From: Megaleporinus macrocephalus
Lineage: Eukaryota > Chordata > Actinopteri > Characiformes > Anostomidae
Reading direction: 5' to 3'
Assembly (NCBI GenBank): GCA_021613375.1
Contig: CM038717.1
Coordinates: 41,019,628-41,083,627, forward strand
DNA: 64,000 nt
A program made the position numbers and the translations under genes. The notes beneath the pieces are model-generated. The model searched no databases, was not told the origin of the DNA, and was given only the letters and a program-made list of their open reading frames with translations. Below are positions 26,936 to 38,794 of this stretch, one piece after another (the first letter of the stretch is position 1; the number at the start of each line of letters is the position of its first letter).

Positions 26936-27421
26936 TAGTGTTGCACTGATACTGATACCGTATCGGCGTCGATACTAGCACAGTATTGGTATCGGTAATA
27001 GAGAGTGGTGATACCATGAAGCCTATTGACGCGCATGCGCACCACTAAATGGAGCTTGACTGAAGCTAACAGCATGTCCGGTGTGGGAGTATTTCTCGGT
27101 TGGGACGGGCAGCAGCAAAAATGCCCGCTGCAAAATTTGTAACGCCATCATTTTTAGGCGTGGCACGACCAGCAAAGACTTCAATACTTCACATTAAATT
27201 AAACATTTAAAACAAAACCACGTCAAAGAACACAGCGACTTCATTCTAGCAAGCACAAAATACAACATCTAAAAAGTGGAACAGTATAAGTATCAGGATT
27301 TATAGCCATATATCGAGTGTTTAAGTCAGAGTTGGTATCGGTACTCGATATCGACACATACCTGAAAAGCTGGTATCGGTATTAGAATCCGTAAGAAAAA
27401 AGTGGTATCGGTGCATCCCTA
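26936..27421 (+). mobile_element. hAT element keeping a BED zinc-finger remnant
   Basis: The termini TAGTGTTGCACTGATAC and GGTATCGGTGCATCCCTA are inverted, and ATTCAGAC is duplicated at 26928-26935 and 27422-27429. Near 27117-27195 a frame reads NARCKICNAIIFRRGTTS followed by KDFNTSH, which resembles the Cys-x2-Cys half of the BED-type zinc finger at the N terminus of hAT (ZBED-like) transposases. The frame breaks before a complete His pair can be read. It is therefore an internally deleted derivative of an autonomous hAT element, related to 20427-20827. Confidence 0.85.
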
Positions 27422-27489
27422 ATTCAGACATGCCATTTTCTCTTTTAGTTCTGAAATAAAAGGGTGTCTTGAGACATTTGACTCACCCT

Positions 27490-27539
27490 GTGTATATATA
27501 AATAAATAAATAAATATATATATAAATAAATAAATATAT

Positions 27540-27602
<63 letters not shown>

Positions 27603-27615
27603 TATATATAAATAA

Positions 27616-27666
<51 letters not shown>
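27490..27666. repeat. TA/TAAA microsatellite
   Basis: Alternating TA runs and AAATAAATAAAT segments over about 175 bp. Confidence 0.95.
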
Positions 27667-27670
<4 letters not shown>

Positions 27671-27769
27671 TCACTTTCATTGTAAGTCAATGGAACCAGC
27701 TATTATGGAGCGTTTCTATTGGTCCATTAACCAGCACATTGTCACACAATCTAAACACCGGCTGCCGTA

Positions 27770-28617
27770 TTCAGATGATATTATTGTTAAGCCAAACAGC
27801 CCAGGAGTGCATGAAACTATGACGATGGTTTTCTAGGTGTTTGTGTTTTGGACATCAATTGGGGAAGGAAAAAATAAATAAATAAAATAAAATCACTTAT
27901 TCACTTCTTATTGGTTTTGTTAGCGTCTTTAGCGCTATACTGAACAGGCAGAATGCTAATGCTAACACTAACAAGCATACGGGTCTTCTGAGTCAGCGTT
28001 TCCAGCAGCACTGCCACGGAGGGACACACAAACCCCACCGAGCTGACCGGCAGGGTCCGCACAGACCACAAACAGCACAGCTGTGCGGTGACAGGCTGGT
28101 CATTTGCTGTGATCTCTGATAAACCGAGTAACTGAAACCAAACGTCTGCTGTCAGAGCTGTGGAGGAAGAAGACGGCGGCCCGACTACTTTCGGTTAAGG
28201 CACAAGAATGTGAGGACGCTGTAATTTGGCAGAGTAGAACTCAATGTGCCTCAAAAGCCTGGAGCAGAAAGCGCAGCGGTCAGTGAATTATTGATGTGTT
28301 TGGCGCTTCAGTCGGAGAGCCAAACCAACACTCCAGTGTCGGGTTACTGAGAAACGCGCCGCGGCTTACTGAATTCCATTACAGCATATTGGCCTGGAGG
28401 ACCTCTCAATTACTCTACCTCTGCAGCCGAGTCAGGCAACAGAAAATACAGCCTTTTAGAACGCAAGATACTTTTATATTATAATAATAATAATAACAAT
28501 AACAATAATAACAATCGTTATCATCTTTATTTATAAAGCACTGTTCATACCAGTGGCAGCTCAAAGTGCTTTACAGATAATTTAACAGTAATAATGTAAA
28601 CTTAGTCTTAATTCATC
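27770..28617. other. non-coding DNA, no gene recognised
   Basis: Moderately GC-rich around 27990-28400, with one 62-codon frame of no recognisable family. A short TAA/CAA microsatellite is at 28478-28515. Confidence 0.4.
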
Positions 28618-30054
28618 ATCACAGTGACCAACTCTGACCATCACAGTCATCAACTCTGACCCTCACAGTCATCAACTCTGACCATCACAGTCATCAACAC
28701 TGGCCATCACAGTCATCAACACTGACCATCACAGTCATCAACACTGACCATCACAGTCATCAACTCTGACCATCACAGTCATCAACTCTGACCATCACAG
28801 TCATCAACACTGACCATCACAGTCATCAACACTGGCCATCACAGTCATCAACTCTGACCATCACAGTCATCAACACTGGCCATCACAGTCATCAACACTG
28901 ACCATCACAGCGATCAACTCAGACCCTCACAGCGATCAACTCTGACCATCACAGTCATCAACTCTGACCATCACAGTCATCAACACTGACCATCACAGCG
29001 ATCAACTCTGACCATCACAGTGATCAACTCAGACCCTCACAGCGATCAACTCTGACCATCACAGTGATCAACTCAGACCCTCACAGCGATCAACTCTGAC
29101 CATCACAGTCATCAACTCTGACCATCACAGTCATCAACTCTGACCATTACAGCGATCAACTCTGACCATCATAGCGATCAACTCTGACCATTACAGTGAT
29201 CAACTCTGACCATTACAGTGATCAACTCTGACCATTACAGTGATCAACTCTGACTATTACAGTGATCAACTCTGACCATCACAGTCATCAACTCTGACCA
29301 TTACAGCGATCAACTCTGACCCTCACAGTCATCAACTCTGACCCTCACAGTCATCAACTCTGACCATCACAGTCATCAACACTGGCCATCACAGTCATCA
29401 ACACTGACCATCACAGCGATCAACTCTGACCATCACAGTGATCAACTCTGACCATCACAGTGATCAACTCAGACCCTCACAGCGATCAACTCTGACCATC
29501 ACAGTCATCAACTCTGACTATTACAGCGATCAACTCTGACCATCACAGCGATCAACTCAGACCCTCACAGCGATCAACTCTGACCATCACAGCAATCAAC
29601 TCTGACCATCACAGCGATCAACTCTGACCATCACAGCGATCAACTCTGACCACTACAGCGATCAACTCTGACCATTACAGTAATCAACTCTGACCATTAC
29701 AATGATCAACTCTGACCATTACAGCGATCAACTCTGACCATTACAGCGATCAACTCTGACCATTACAGCGATCAACTCTGACCATTACAGCGATCAACTC
29801 TGACCATTACAGTGATCAACTCTGACCATTACAGCGATCAACTCTGACCATTACAGCGATCAACTCTGACCATTACAGTGATCAACTCTGACCATTACAG
29901 TAATCAACTCTGACCATTACAGCGATCAACTCTGACCATTACAGCGATCAACTCTGACCATTACAGCGATCAACTCTGACCATTACAGTCATCAACTCTG
30001 ACCATTACAGAGATCAACTCTGACCATTACAGAGATCAACTCTGACCATTACAG
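28618..30054 (+). repeat. 22-bp minisatellite, about 65 copies
   Basis: The unit is CATCACAGTCATCAACTCTGAC with systematic variants: CATTACAG, GTGATCAA and GCGATCAA forms. CATCAC and GTCATCAAC versions dominate the left half, CATTAC and GCGATCAAC versions the right half, so the array has regional subfamilies. Confidence 0.97.
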
Positions 30055-31084
30055 CTATCTTTATAGATTACAAAATCTTTTTACATATTAGTATTTTTAC
30101 ATTTAGTCATAAAATGAAAAGATGTAAACAATCTCTACAGCAAACAAAGAAAATCTGCACATGTTGATGCACAACTGCTTTATAGTCAATTAACGTAATT
30201 GACTCATTAGGTTACGCAGGACAACAACAATTGATTACACTGTTGATTCCACAGCGTAGTAAATCTACCTGTTCAAACCTTCTGCTAACACTACAATGCT
30301 GATCCTCTCTACACAGCAGGCTGAGGATCTGACACTGCAGCTAACTGATGCTTTAAAAGATAAAAGTGCTCGTTTTCCAACAAGAAAGGCAAAGCAGGAG
30401 GTTTAGCTGACTCAGGAGCGGTGGGCACATCTCTGCTGTGCAGGGCTGCTCGAACAAACCTGATCTGCATGGAAGAGACATTAACAGGAAATCTTACCTG
30501 TGATCTCATCACAGAAATCAACGTATGAGGTATGCAAACGCATCTAGATAAGATAGAGCCAACCAAAGAGAAACAAGGAGTTGATGAAAGGAACACCCTG
30601 CCAACTGTTAAGCAACCATGGGGGTGAATGGATCATGACGTGGGGTTCTGTGGTGGCACAGTAGACAGTGCACAGGGAGAAGAACGAATGGATTCCACTA
30701 GAAATAAGCAAATTTTAGAATTATTATTGCCGGTGTGACACTCTTAGTCAAAAAGCTGGCCCTCACAGTCCCCTGACTCAAAAAAGAGAATCTGTGGGTA
30801 GATGTTGATGTGCATGCAACACTGCAGAAGTTTTCCGAGAGGACGAGTGGGTGAACATTTCTTAAACCCGTGCTATATATACACTACGTTCTCAGAAGAG
30901 CATAACGTGGCGTCGTTTATCTCAATAATGATAAACACTGCCTACTTCTAGTCTGAGGTATGGTCTAGATTTGGTTTGCAGGTCCAGGCTGTTGTCTACT
31001 CAGCACCTTCTGACCGTTCCTCACTCTCTACTCAAGTTAGAGGCAGACTGTTCCTTCACAGTCACAGTCCAGAAGATCAGATAT
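30055..31084. other. non-coding DNA, no gene recognised
   Basis: A minus-strand frame of 95 codons (30309-30596) has no domain I recognise. No other feature is seen. Confidence 0.4.
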
Positions 31085-31953
31085 TAGAGATCAGCGTTTT
31101 TGAGGCCGATTCTGATCGCCGATCACCTTTCAGCACGATCGGCCGATAGCCGATATTGATCGAGGGCGGGGCTTACACCACAGCAGGGCTACATGTAGTT
31201 ATTAGCGCAAGAAAGTCATGAAACATGGTCTAAACTGGTTTATTACCATTTTTAACGAGCTCATATGAAACAGCGTAATATTTTAAACTAAATTAACACT
31301 AAATAAACAATAGAAACAAATATCACCAATACTGTAATCATTACATTTAGACCCTTAATTTAAAACGAAAAAAGCTATTTAAATAAATGCAGTAACTGCA
31401 GTCATTAAACTCAGACTCTGTTATTTTAAACTAAATCTGTAATCATTAAATGTAGAATATTGAATTACTGCTGCTGTTCTGTTCGTACCGGTCAGATCTG
31501 GTCTGTACGGGTTTCTGGGTTATTTTTATAGTGCTAGCTCTGCTGTTTACTGATACTCACTGTATTCAGCTGCGTGTAGTGTCGTATCAGATTAGTAGAG
31601 TTAAATATCTTGGTTCCTCAACGAGACACACTGATTTTATAATTATTAAAAACATCCGGGATGAGTCTGAGTCACATGGTAAACACTGACGACATGCTTT
31701 CTATTAGTGCACGCTTTAGCTGCTTTAGTCAGTCTGTGGAAAATGAAAGGGTGTGTATTTCCACCTAGTGGTTCAGATAGGAATTGCAGGGAGCTGGCTG
31801 GAGATCTCCTCTTCCCGGATGAAACACTAGCTGGAAATACAGAAATTAGGCTCATTTGTTAAAAGAGGAGAAATATCAGCCGATCACTGATCACAGATTT
31901 TGATTACAAATCGTCCGATACCGATACATAGCCGGTCGATCCTTCCATCTCTA
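31085..31953. mobile_element. hAT-like element of 869 bp with 8-bp target duplication
   Basis: TCAGATAT is present directly outside both ends (31077-31084 and 31954-31961). The ends TAGAGATCAG and CCATCTCTA are short inverted repeats, with further GATCGGC/GCCGATC-type motifs inside. It is the complete reference copy for the truncated element at 2340-3621. No transposase reading frame is recognised. Confidence 0.82.
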
Positions 31954-31961
31954 TCAGATAT

Positions 31962-32429
31962 GCTTCTTGTTTATTAAAATAAGTCTTAATCTCACTTTGA
32001 ACTGCAAGTGTTTCCAAACGCTTATAAATGAAAGTAAGCTTTAAGCAGGTTTGTATGTATGTTGTGATTCCTGTACAGCACCTCGAGGTCTGTGTGCTCA
32101 CTACGTGAATTTGATTGAATGATTCACTCCAGGTGTAACAGATTTCAGTGTCCAGCCAACACAGAGTCCACACAGCTCACTTCCTGTGGAGGTGCTCTCA
32201 GGCTGGCGTGTGTTCAGTGTGTTGCGGTAACGGTGGAGTTCAGAAAAGTGGCGGTTCCTCAGTTTCTCACGCTTCTGTTCTATCAGCATCTCTCCGTGTG
32301 GTGGCGGCGCAGGAGTTGGGTTCGCGTGGGCGGCTTGATGGAGCGGGGGAAACGGCAGCCCATGATTAAAGCCCTGTTAAACGAATGCACTGTTTTCTTA
32401 AGGGGGGGTGGCATGAGGGTGGGATGAGG
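31962..32429. other. non-coding spacer, no gene recognised
   Basis: Frames of 62-102 codons overlap on both strands without a recognisable family or convincing splice sites. Confidence 0.4.
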
Positions 32430-33276
32430 GTGGGAGAGAGAATGAACGAGAAAGAGAGAGAGAGAGAGAGAATATAAAAATGAAAGAGAGATCCACTGCA
32501 GGAGAAAAAAGAAAGAAAAAGTGAGAGAGACTAAGAATGAAAGAGAAAGTCTAAGACAGGAAAAGAAACAGAATGCAAGCATGAAAGGATAGAAAGAACA
32601 GAAAGTGAGAATGAATAAGAGAAAGCTTGAGAGAGTGAAACAGAGAGAAATGAAAATAGAGGATGAGAGAGAGTGCAAGAATAAAAGAATGGAAAAGGAG
32701 GGGGAGAGAGAGAGAATATAAAAGAATGAAAAAGAGAATGAGAATGACAGAGACAGAGGAAGAGAGAGAGTACGGGTTGGACAGAAAGAGGGAGGGAAGG
32801 GGGGGTAAAGAAAGAGAGGCATAAAGAGAGAGATTAAAAAAAGAAAAAGGTAAAGACAGGGAGAAAGAAAAAATGAGGTAAAGAAAGAGAAACAGGGAAG
32901 AAGAGAGAGTGAGAGAGAGAAAAAGAGAAAGAGGGGGAAAGAGAAAGAGTAAGAGAGAGAAGGAGGAAAAGAGAGAAAAAGAAAAACAGAAAGAAGAGAG
33001 GAAAGGGGAAATGTGAAAGAGATGGAGAGAGGGAGGAAAAGAAAGAGTGAAAAATAAAGAGAGAGGGAGGAAAAGAGAACAAGTAAGAGAAAGACGAAGG
33101 AAAAGAAAGAAAAAGAAAAACAGAAAGAAGAGAGGAAAGGGGAAATGTGAAAGAGATGGAGAGAGGGAGGAAAAGAAAGAGTGAAAAAGAAAGAGAGAGA
33201 GGGGGAAAAGAGAACAAGTAAGAGAAAGACGAAGGAAAAGAAAGAAAAAGAAAAACAGAAAGAAGAGAGGAAAGGG

Positions 33277-33374
<98 letters not shown>

Positions 33375-33375
33375 A
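32430..33375. repeat. GA-rich purine tract with internal duplication
   Basis: Nearly pure purine on the plus strand (GAGA, GAAA, AAGAAAGA), ending in a GA dinucleotide run at 33276-33375. A block of about 125 bp beginning 'gaaaaacagaaagaagagag' is present near 32980, 33115 and 33250, so part of the tract is a larger tandem repeat. The 383-codon and 210-codon minus-strand Ser/Leu/Phe-rich frames are artefacts. Confidence 0.95.
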
Positions 33376-34173
33376 TATGGGAATGAAGGGTCGTGCACTC
33401 GGCAGATGGTCCTCCGCTCCTCCGTGCTGACCACACTGCTGTTAGCACCTGTACAGTCTCACACACTCCACTCAGACCACCTGCAGCCCCTCAAACACAA
33501 CCTGCAGCCACATGTCCCCCCGACTCCCGAACTAACGGAGCAGATGGTGGTCTCAAAACCTCCATTCAGTCTCAGACTAAACTGGGAACTGAAGCAGCCG
33601 GAATTCTCCGAACTCCACATCAGCAGCAAACTGGACTGTGTTCAGGAGAAAGATCTAAACTTAATTACTTTAAAGAGACGAGAGATTTCAGAGGGTCAGC
33701 ACCGGCCGGTCAGCAGTCTGGACCTGGGGCTGGGTTCTCAAAGCCCATGGTTACTAATAACAACCTTTTGACCTTCTGACCAGCCTGTGCCCCGCCCCTT
33801 TCTCAAAAGAAGGCTGTTTACTGTTCTTTCCTTGGCTGTCTGTTCTTAAACGGTGTAACCGGGAGCAGCACCTTCAGCATGACTGACCAGAACTTTTCTA
33901 AACCCTAACCAACACCAGCACCAGCAGCTGACCGGTCAACTCCTGAATCACCGTCTGCCTCAGTAAATACAAACAAACATGTGGCTTAAACTAGATACGA
34001 GTTCGAGGTGCTGAAATATTTACAGACCACAAAAGACTGCAGATTAATTATGAGGTGCTAACAACATACAATTACACATCTGATAAAAACATATGAATAC
34101 TAATACTATAGTATTAATGAGCTACTTATTACTATGCAGTTACTAATGAATATATATATATACACACTACTAC
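33376..34173. other. non-coding DNA, no supported gene
   Basis: Frames of 128 and 196 codons overlap at 33181-33779. They start inside the GA tract or lack any recognisable domain, so I do not call a gene. Confidence 0.4.
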
Positions 34174-35240
34174 ACTTACAGACTGTAGTTCATCTGATTC
34201 TCTGTATACTTTATTACTCTGTTCTTTAATGATCAGGACCCCCACAGGACCACCACAGAGCAGATACTATTAGGGAGGTGGGTCATTCTCAGCACTGCAG
34301 TGACACTGTTCATGTGTGTTGTGCTGGGGTGAGTGGATCAGATACAGCAGTGCTGCTGGACTGAGAATTGTCCACCAACCAAAACTATCCAGACAGCAGT
34401 GTCCTGTGGGCGGCGTCCTGTGTCCACTGATGAAGAACTAGAGGAACACAAACTGTGCAGCAGCAGATGAGCTACTGTCTCTGATTTTACATCTACAAGG
34501 TGGACCAGCAAGTAGTAGGAGTGTCTAATAGAGTGGACAGTGAGTGGACACAGTGTTTAAACACTCCAGCAGCAGCACTGCTGTGTCTGATCCACTCACA
34601 CCAGCACCACGTCAGTGTCACTGCAGTGCTGAGAATGACCCACCTCCCTAATAGTATCTGCTCTGTGGTGGTCCTGTGGGGGTCCTGATCATTAAAGAAC
34701 AGAGTAATAAAGTATACAGAGAATCAGATGAACTACAGTCTGTAAGTGGAGCTACATGGTCAGTGGAGCTGATACAGTGGACAGTGAGTGTAGGTCCTGT
34801 ATGGTCAGTGGAGCTGATACAGTGGACAGTGAGTGGAGGTCCTGTATGGTCAGTGGAGCTGATACAGTGGACAGTGAGTGGAGGTCCTGTATGGTCAGTG
34901 GAGCTGATACAGTGGACAGTGAGTGGAGGTCCTGTATGGTCAGTGGAGCTGATACAGTGGACAGTGAGTGGAGGTCCTGTATGGTCAGTGGAGCTGATAC
35001 AGTGGACAGTGAGTGTAGGTCCTGTATGGTCAGTGGAGCTGATACAGTGGACAGTGAGTGGAGGTCCTGTATGGTCAGTGGAGCTGATACAGTGGACAGT
35101 GAGTGGAGGTCCTGTATGGTCAGTGGAGCTGATACAGTGGACAGTGAGTGGAGGTCCTGTATGGTCAGTGGAGCTGATACAGTGGACAGTGAGTAGAGAT
35201 AGAAGGAGGTGGTTGTGAAGTTATGGCTGATTGGTGTGTA
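34174..35240. mobile_element. fold-back (long inverted repeat) MITE carrying a 45-bp satellite
   Basis: The arm from 34174 (ACTTACAGACTGTAGTTC onward) is matched by its reverse complement ending at 34747. The arms are about 200 bp each with few mismatches, so single strands could form a long hairpin. The element continues to about 35240, where 'gttatggctgattggtgtgt' resembles the terminus of a family I recall as abundant in otophysan genomes. Related copies occur at 35963-36565, 47555-47640 and 63810-64000. Its right part has been expanded into 45-bp repeats. Confidence 0.75.
34756..35196 (+). repeat. 45-bp minisatellite, nearly ten copies
   Basis: The unit starts TGGTCAGTGGAGCTGATACA and continues to GTGGAGGTCCTGTA. 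It is 45 bp and so stays open in all plus frames, producing the 15-residue repeat WSVELIQWTVSGGPV, which is not a real protein. The sister element at 36495-36530 has a single copy of this segment. Confidence 0.95.
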
Positions 35241-35962
35241 TAAACAGCACTGTCCAGTAATTTCTACAATAACAAAGACTTATAATCACACTGCCCACTT
35301 CAAGGGGGCAGAAAAGGGAAACGTATCTGCAGTTGTCATCTTCAGTGGTCCGGCACTAGTGAGCAGACCCACTTCTCACACACGAAAGCAGGATTTTAAT
35401 GACAAACTGGCCCATATTCATCATGTCAGCGCTCCAAACTTGGCAGGCTAGCGCTGCAGAGGAACAAGATCAGCCTGTGAGATCAGTCTGAAACTGTACC
35501 AAGTCGATGCCCCCCCCAGCTTCTGCCCAGCTGCCACATCAGGCAGAGGCAGAGGTGAGGAATAAGACGTCCTCCTGAAACAGGACAGTCTGAACGGCAA
35601 GTTTTAACAATGCAGCATCGCAGCGTGCCGGCTAACCACAGTCCATTCCATCGTTCAGCTCGACCACGACATCGTCTGAGGCGCTGAGAACAGGAGCCAG
35701 TGCTGCATCAGCTGGGTGCTAATTCAAATTGCATAGACGTCTTCTTGTGGCACAGCTTTTGCTTGCCACTGTAAAATCCCTCGGGGTCAATAAATCGCTC
35801 CCTGAAGTGAGATCAATCTATCAGCGGCAGCCTTTTCGGTTTAAAGCCGAGTCTTCGGACTACAGGCTCCTGTTTCTGCAGCGAGGCTCAGAAAATGAAC
35901 ATTTACCTTCATACTACCTGATTCTGAACTACTGCTACCTGCAGTCCATCTATTTTTTTAAA
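35241..35962. other. non-coding DNA, no gene recognised
   Basis: Short open frames without a recognisable family. Moderately GC-rich around 35500-35700. Confidence 0.4.
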
Positions 35963-36565
35963 CAGGACCCCCACAGAGCAGAGCAGAGAGGGTACTATTA
36001 GGGAGGTGGGTCATTCTCAGCACTGCAGTGACACTGATGTGGTGGTGGTGTGTTAGTATGTGTTGAGCTGGTGCAAGCGGATCAGACTCAGCAGTGCTGT
36101 GTCTGTGTCCACTCACTGTCCACTCTATTAAGACACTCCTACAACTCGCTGGTCCACCTTGTAGATGTAAAGTCTGGGATGATAGTCGGTGTTCCTCAGA
36201 TTCTTCATCAGTGCTCACAGGACGCCACCCACAGGACCCTGTCTGGATAGTTTTGGTTGGTGGACAATTCTTAGTCCAGCAGTGACACTAAGGTCTTCAA
36301 ACACTCCAGCAGCAGCACTGCTGTGTCTGATCCACTCACACCAGCACAATACACACTAACACAGTGCTGAGAATGATCCACCTCCCTAATAGTATGTGCT
36401 CTGCGGTGGTCCTGTGGGGGTCCTGATCATTAAAGAACAGAGTAATAAAGTATACAGAGAATCAGATGAACTACAGTCTGGAGGTGGAGCTCCTGTATGG
36501 TCGGTGGAGCTGATACACTGAACAATGGGTGTAGAAACAAGGAGGAGGTGATAAACGTTCTGGCT
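35963..36565. mobile_element. second copy of the fold-back MITE
   Basis: It shares 'tattagggaggtgggtcatt' and the complementary right arm ending 'cagatgaactacagtctgga' with the element at 34174-35240. The arms are less complete, and the right part is unexpanded. Confidence 0.7.
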
Positions 36566-37163
36566 GTGTTTGTACAGACACAAACAGAAAGGCATCTATT
36601 ACTGGCAGCTTTCCTCCATTTTTTCAGCTTGGATGCTGAATAATAGAGGATCTGGCCACCCACAAACCCGTAAACCTACATATGAAGTAAACAGTGATCA
36701 TCAGAATCCCCGAATATTAAACCAGCAGGAGCTAAACGTTATCACCAACCGGCCAAAACCTATTCTTTATGAAATGTCAGTGCTCCGCGTTCCAGAAATA
36801 AGAAATAAAACGTCTCTATGTTGGTATAATTAATCGCTAAACCGTCGGCAGGAACGCCTTGTTTTCCTCACAGCAGCAGTAACGTTAGTGTTTTGTACGA
36901 TACCGCAGATAATGAAAGTAGCCAGCTGGCTAGCTGTACAAGTTAACTTACACGGCTACAGGAGCCGTTACACTACAGGATTATTATCTGTGGCTGTAAA
37001 TACCTTTAAGAAGCGAACACTAGAATATAGGCACAAACACTGAACCGCTAATCCGCACACTCGCTCAGCAGGGCTGGGTAACGTTAGCCGCGCTAGCTGC
37101 GCTGTGCTAACTGGCTAAGCTAACTTTGCTACGCTGCGGCTAAACGGCGGGTTTTGTTCGTAC

Positions 37164-37220
37164 CTGAAACGGGTTACTGAAGTCCGGGTCCGCGAACGGG
37201 TTACTGTCAAAATCCGACAT
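37164..37220 (-). CDS. scamp1: SCAMP-family gene, first coding exon (partial)
   Basis: Reading the minus strand from ATG at 37220, the exon encodes MSDFDSNPFADPDFSNPFQ and stops at a CAG|GTACGA splice donor (37164/37163) in phase 0. Two NPF tripeptides and the DSNPFADP start are characteristic of secretory carrier membrane proteins, four-pass proteins of endosomal and secretory vesicles whose N-terminal NPF repeats bind EH-domain proteins. The sequence is closest to my memory of SCAMP1, with SCAMP2 possible. I could not find later exons (DPSVTQ-type, the WPPLP motif or membrane segments) on the minus strand to the left, so intron 1 probably exceeds 37 kb or the copy is incomplete. The neighbouring 5' side carries a 0.6-kb CT/GT microsatellite. 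Confidence 0.75.
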
Positions 37221-37372
37221 GGTGAGGATGAAATGTCTCCGCCGTCCAGGAGCAATAAAACCCTTTAATAAACCCTTAAATAAATAAAGCCTTCAGTAAA
37301 GCCTTATCAGACTCGCTCTCCCTAGCGCTCTCTCACTCTGTGTGTGTGTGTGTGTCTCTCTCTGTCTCTCTC

Positions 37373-37445
<73 letters not shown>

Positions 37446-37478
37446 GTGTGTGTGTCTCTCTCTCGCTCTCTCACTCTC

Positions 37479-37516
<38 letters not shown>

Positions 37517-37734
37517 TCTCTCTCTCGCTCTCTCACTCTGTGTGTGGGTCTCTCTCTCTCACTCTCTCTCTCTCTCTCTCTCTCTCCCTGTGTGTGTGTG
37601 TCTCTCTCTCTCTCTCCCTGTGTGTGTCTGTGTGTCTCTTTCTCTCTCGCTCTGTGTGTGTGTATCTCTCTCTTACTCTGTATGTGTGTGTGTGTGTGTG
37701 TGTCTCTCTCTCTCTCTCACACTGTGTGTGTGGG

Positions 37735-37782
<48 letters not shown>

Positions 37783-37975
37783 TCTCTGTGTATGTGTGTA
37801 TGTCTCTCTCTCTCTCTCTCTCTCTCTGTTTCTCTCTCACTGTCACTCTGTGTCTCTCTCTCTGTCCCTCTCTCACTCTCACTGTGTGTCTTTCTCTCTC
37901 TCTCACTCTGTGTGTGTGTCTCTCTCTCACTCTCTCTACTGCAAAATGGCAGCGGAGGAAATGACGACTGCGTTC
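37221..37975 (-). promoter_or_regulatory. probable scamp 5' UTR and promoter region, mostly CT/GT microsatellite
   Basis: About 110 bp upstream of the scamp ATG the DNA becomes a 0.6-kb mosaic of TC and TG repeats (37330-37938, GA/CA on the gene's own strand). Immediately beyond, 'aaaatggcagcgg' (37953-37965) resembles a YY1-type ATGGC site of the kind often found near TSSs. Whether transcription starts on the near or far side of the repeat cannot be told from sequence, so the repeat is either 5' UTR or core-proximal promoter. The three overlapping plus-strand SLSL/VCVC frames of about 210 codons are artefacts. Confidence 0.5.
37330..37938. repeat. compound TC/TG microsatellite
   Basis: Alternating blocks of TC and TG dinucleotides with short CACTC and CCCTG interruptions over about 610 bp. 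Confidence 0.97.
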
Positions 37976-38039
37976 CATTAGACTACAGTACAGTGGCTGG
38001 ATAGATATAAAGATTAATAAATAACTTAGATTGTTACAT

Positions 38040-38043
38040 AAAT

Positions 38044-38076
<33 letters not shown>

Positions 38077-38096
38077 GGATAGATAGATGGATAGAT
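38040..38096. repeat. GATA tetranucleotide microsatellite
   Basis: About thirteen TAGA/GATA units with two GATG substitutions. Confidence 0.95.
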
Positions 38097-38099
38097 CTT

Positions 38100-38790
38100 A
38101 ATGTAATAAAATACAATGAAACATAATGAAGTAGTAGTGTGAGATACTAGGCTTGACTTAGTATCTCAACATAATGAGACTTATTTTTTATATGGCCTTC
38201 AAAAATGGCATTCCGTAGATACATGCAAATAGTATTTATTGATTAACAATAATAATAATAATAATAATAAGTAGTAAAATAAATATATATTTAAAAATAA
38301 TACAATGTGTGTCAATGGTTTAAACAAAAATCACAATACAATATTTGCAAAACTAGTCTGTTTTTTCTTTGATGAATTTTGGAAATAATTACATTCTCAT
38401 TAAATATTAAATACATTTAATGTTTGTTATATACAATAATTAAGAATTCTTTTTTGTAAAAAAAAAAAATAGTTATTATAATTATTATTATTATATGTTT
38501 AATGTGAACTTTTTTTTTTAAATATATAATTAAATGGTTAAGATGTAAAATCATTTGCAGTCAGAGCTGGTCACAGTGGTGGTGAATGGAACCAGACGTC
38601 CACCTCTAAAAACTCCCTCACAGAAAGTTATTACAGTAGATGGTTATAAATCAGCAGGTGGTCAGTATCAGTACCACATTACAGATACACTGCTGCCATC
38701 TAGCGTCGAACCCAGAGTCATACACTTTCATTTTACATTCACCAAGATCAACAAGTGTTCACTTTTATTGTATGACAAAAACTGATCATC
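38100..38790. other. AT-rich spacer, no gene recognised
   Basis: Poly-T and ATT runs, plus a block near 38585 ('ggaaccagacgtc') shared with 17620. No coding signal. Confidence 0.45.
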
Positions 38791-38794
38791 CGGG

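Larger units (their letters stand above)
26700..27770. mobile_element. dispersed repeat with near-palindromic halves, interrupted by a hAT element and TA arrays
   Basis: The left half (for example 'gagtgagtcaaaggtctgaa' near 26868) is mirrored by the right half ('gacatttgactcaccctgtg' near 27472), and 'gaccaatagaaatg' near 26738 is mirrored by 'tttctattggtcca' near 27712. The family also occurs near 1060-1160 and 46790-46950. A hAT element (26936-27421) and a TA/TAAA microsatellite (27490-27666) sit inside. Confidence 0.55.

Noticed and set aside
28618..30054. CRISPR-like regular array
   Set aside because: There are no unique spacers between repeats, no cas-like genes, and the organism is a vertebrate. 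It is a minisatellite; the same applies to the 20-bp and 67-bp arrays.
32283..33466. Ser/Leu/Phe-rich minus-strand frames of 383 and 210 codons
   Set aside because: They read a GA-rich purine tract; composition is that of simple repeat translation.
33393..33779. Possible exon of 128 codons downstream of the GA tract
   Set aside because: No similarity I can name and no acceptable acceptor-donor pair; left as non-coding.
34676..35218. Frames of 180 and 146 codons with a perfect 15-residue repeat
   Set aside because: The 45-bp unit keeps every frame periodic. The sequence is inside a non-coding fold-back MITE.
37340..38004. Three overlapping plus-strand frames of about 210 codons
   Set aside because: Three frames open at once over a TC/TG microsatellite is the signature of simple repeats, not coding sequence.
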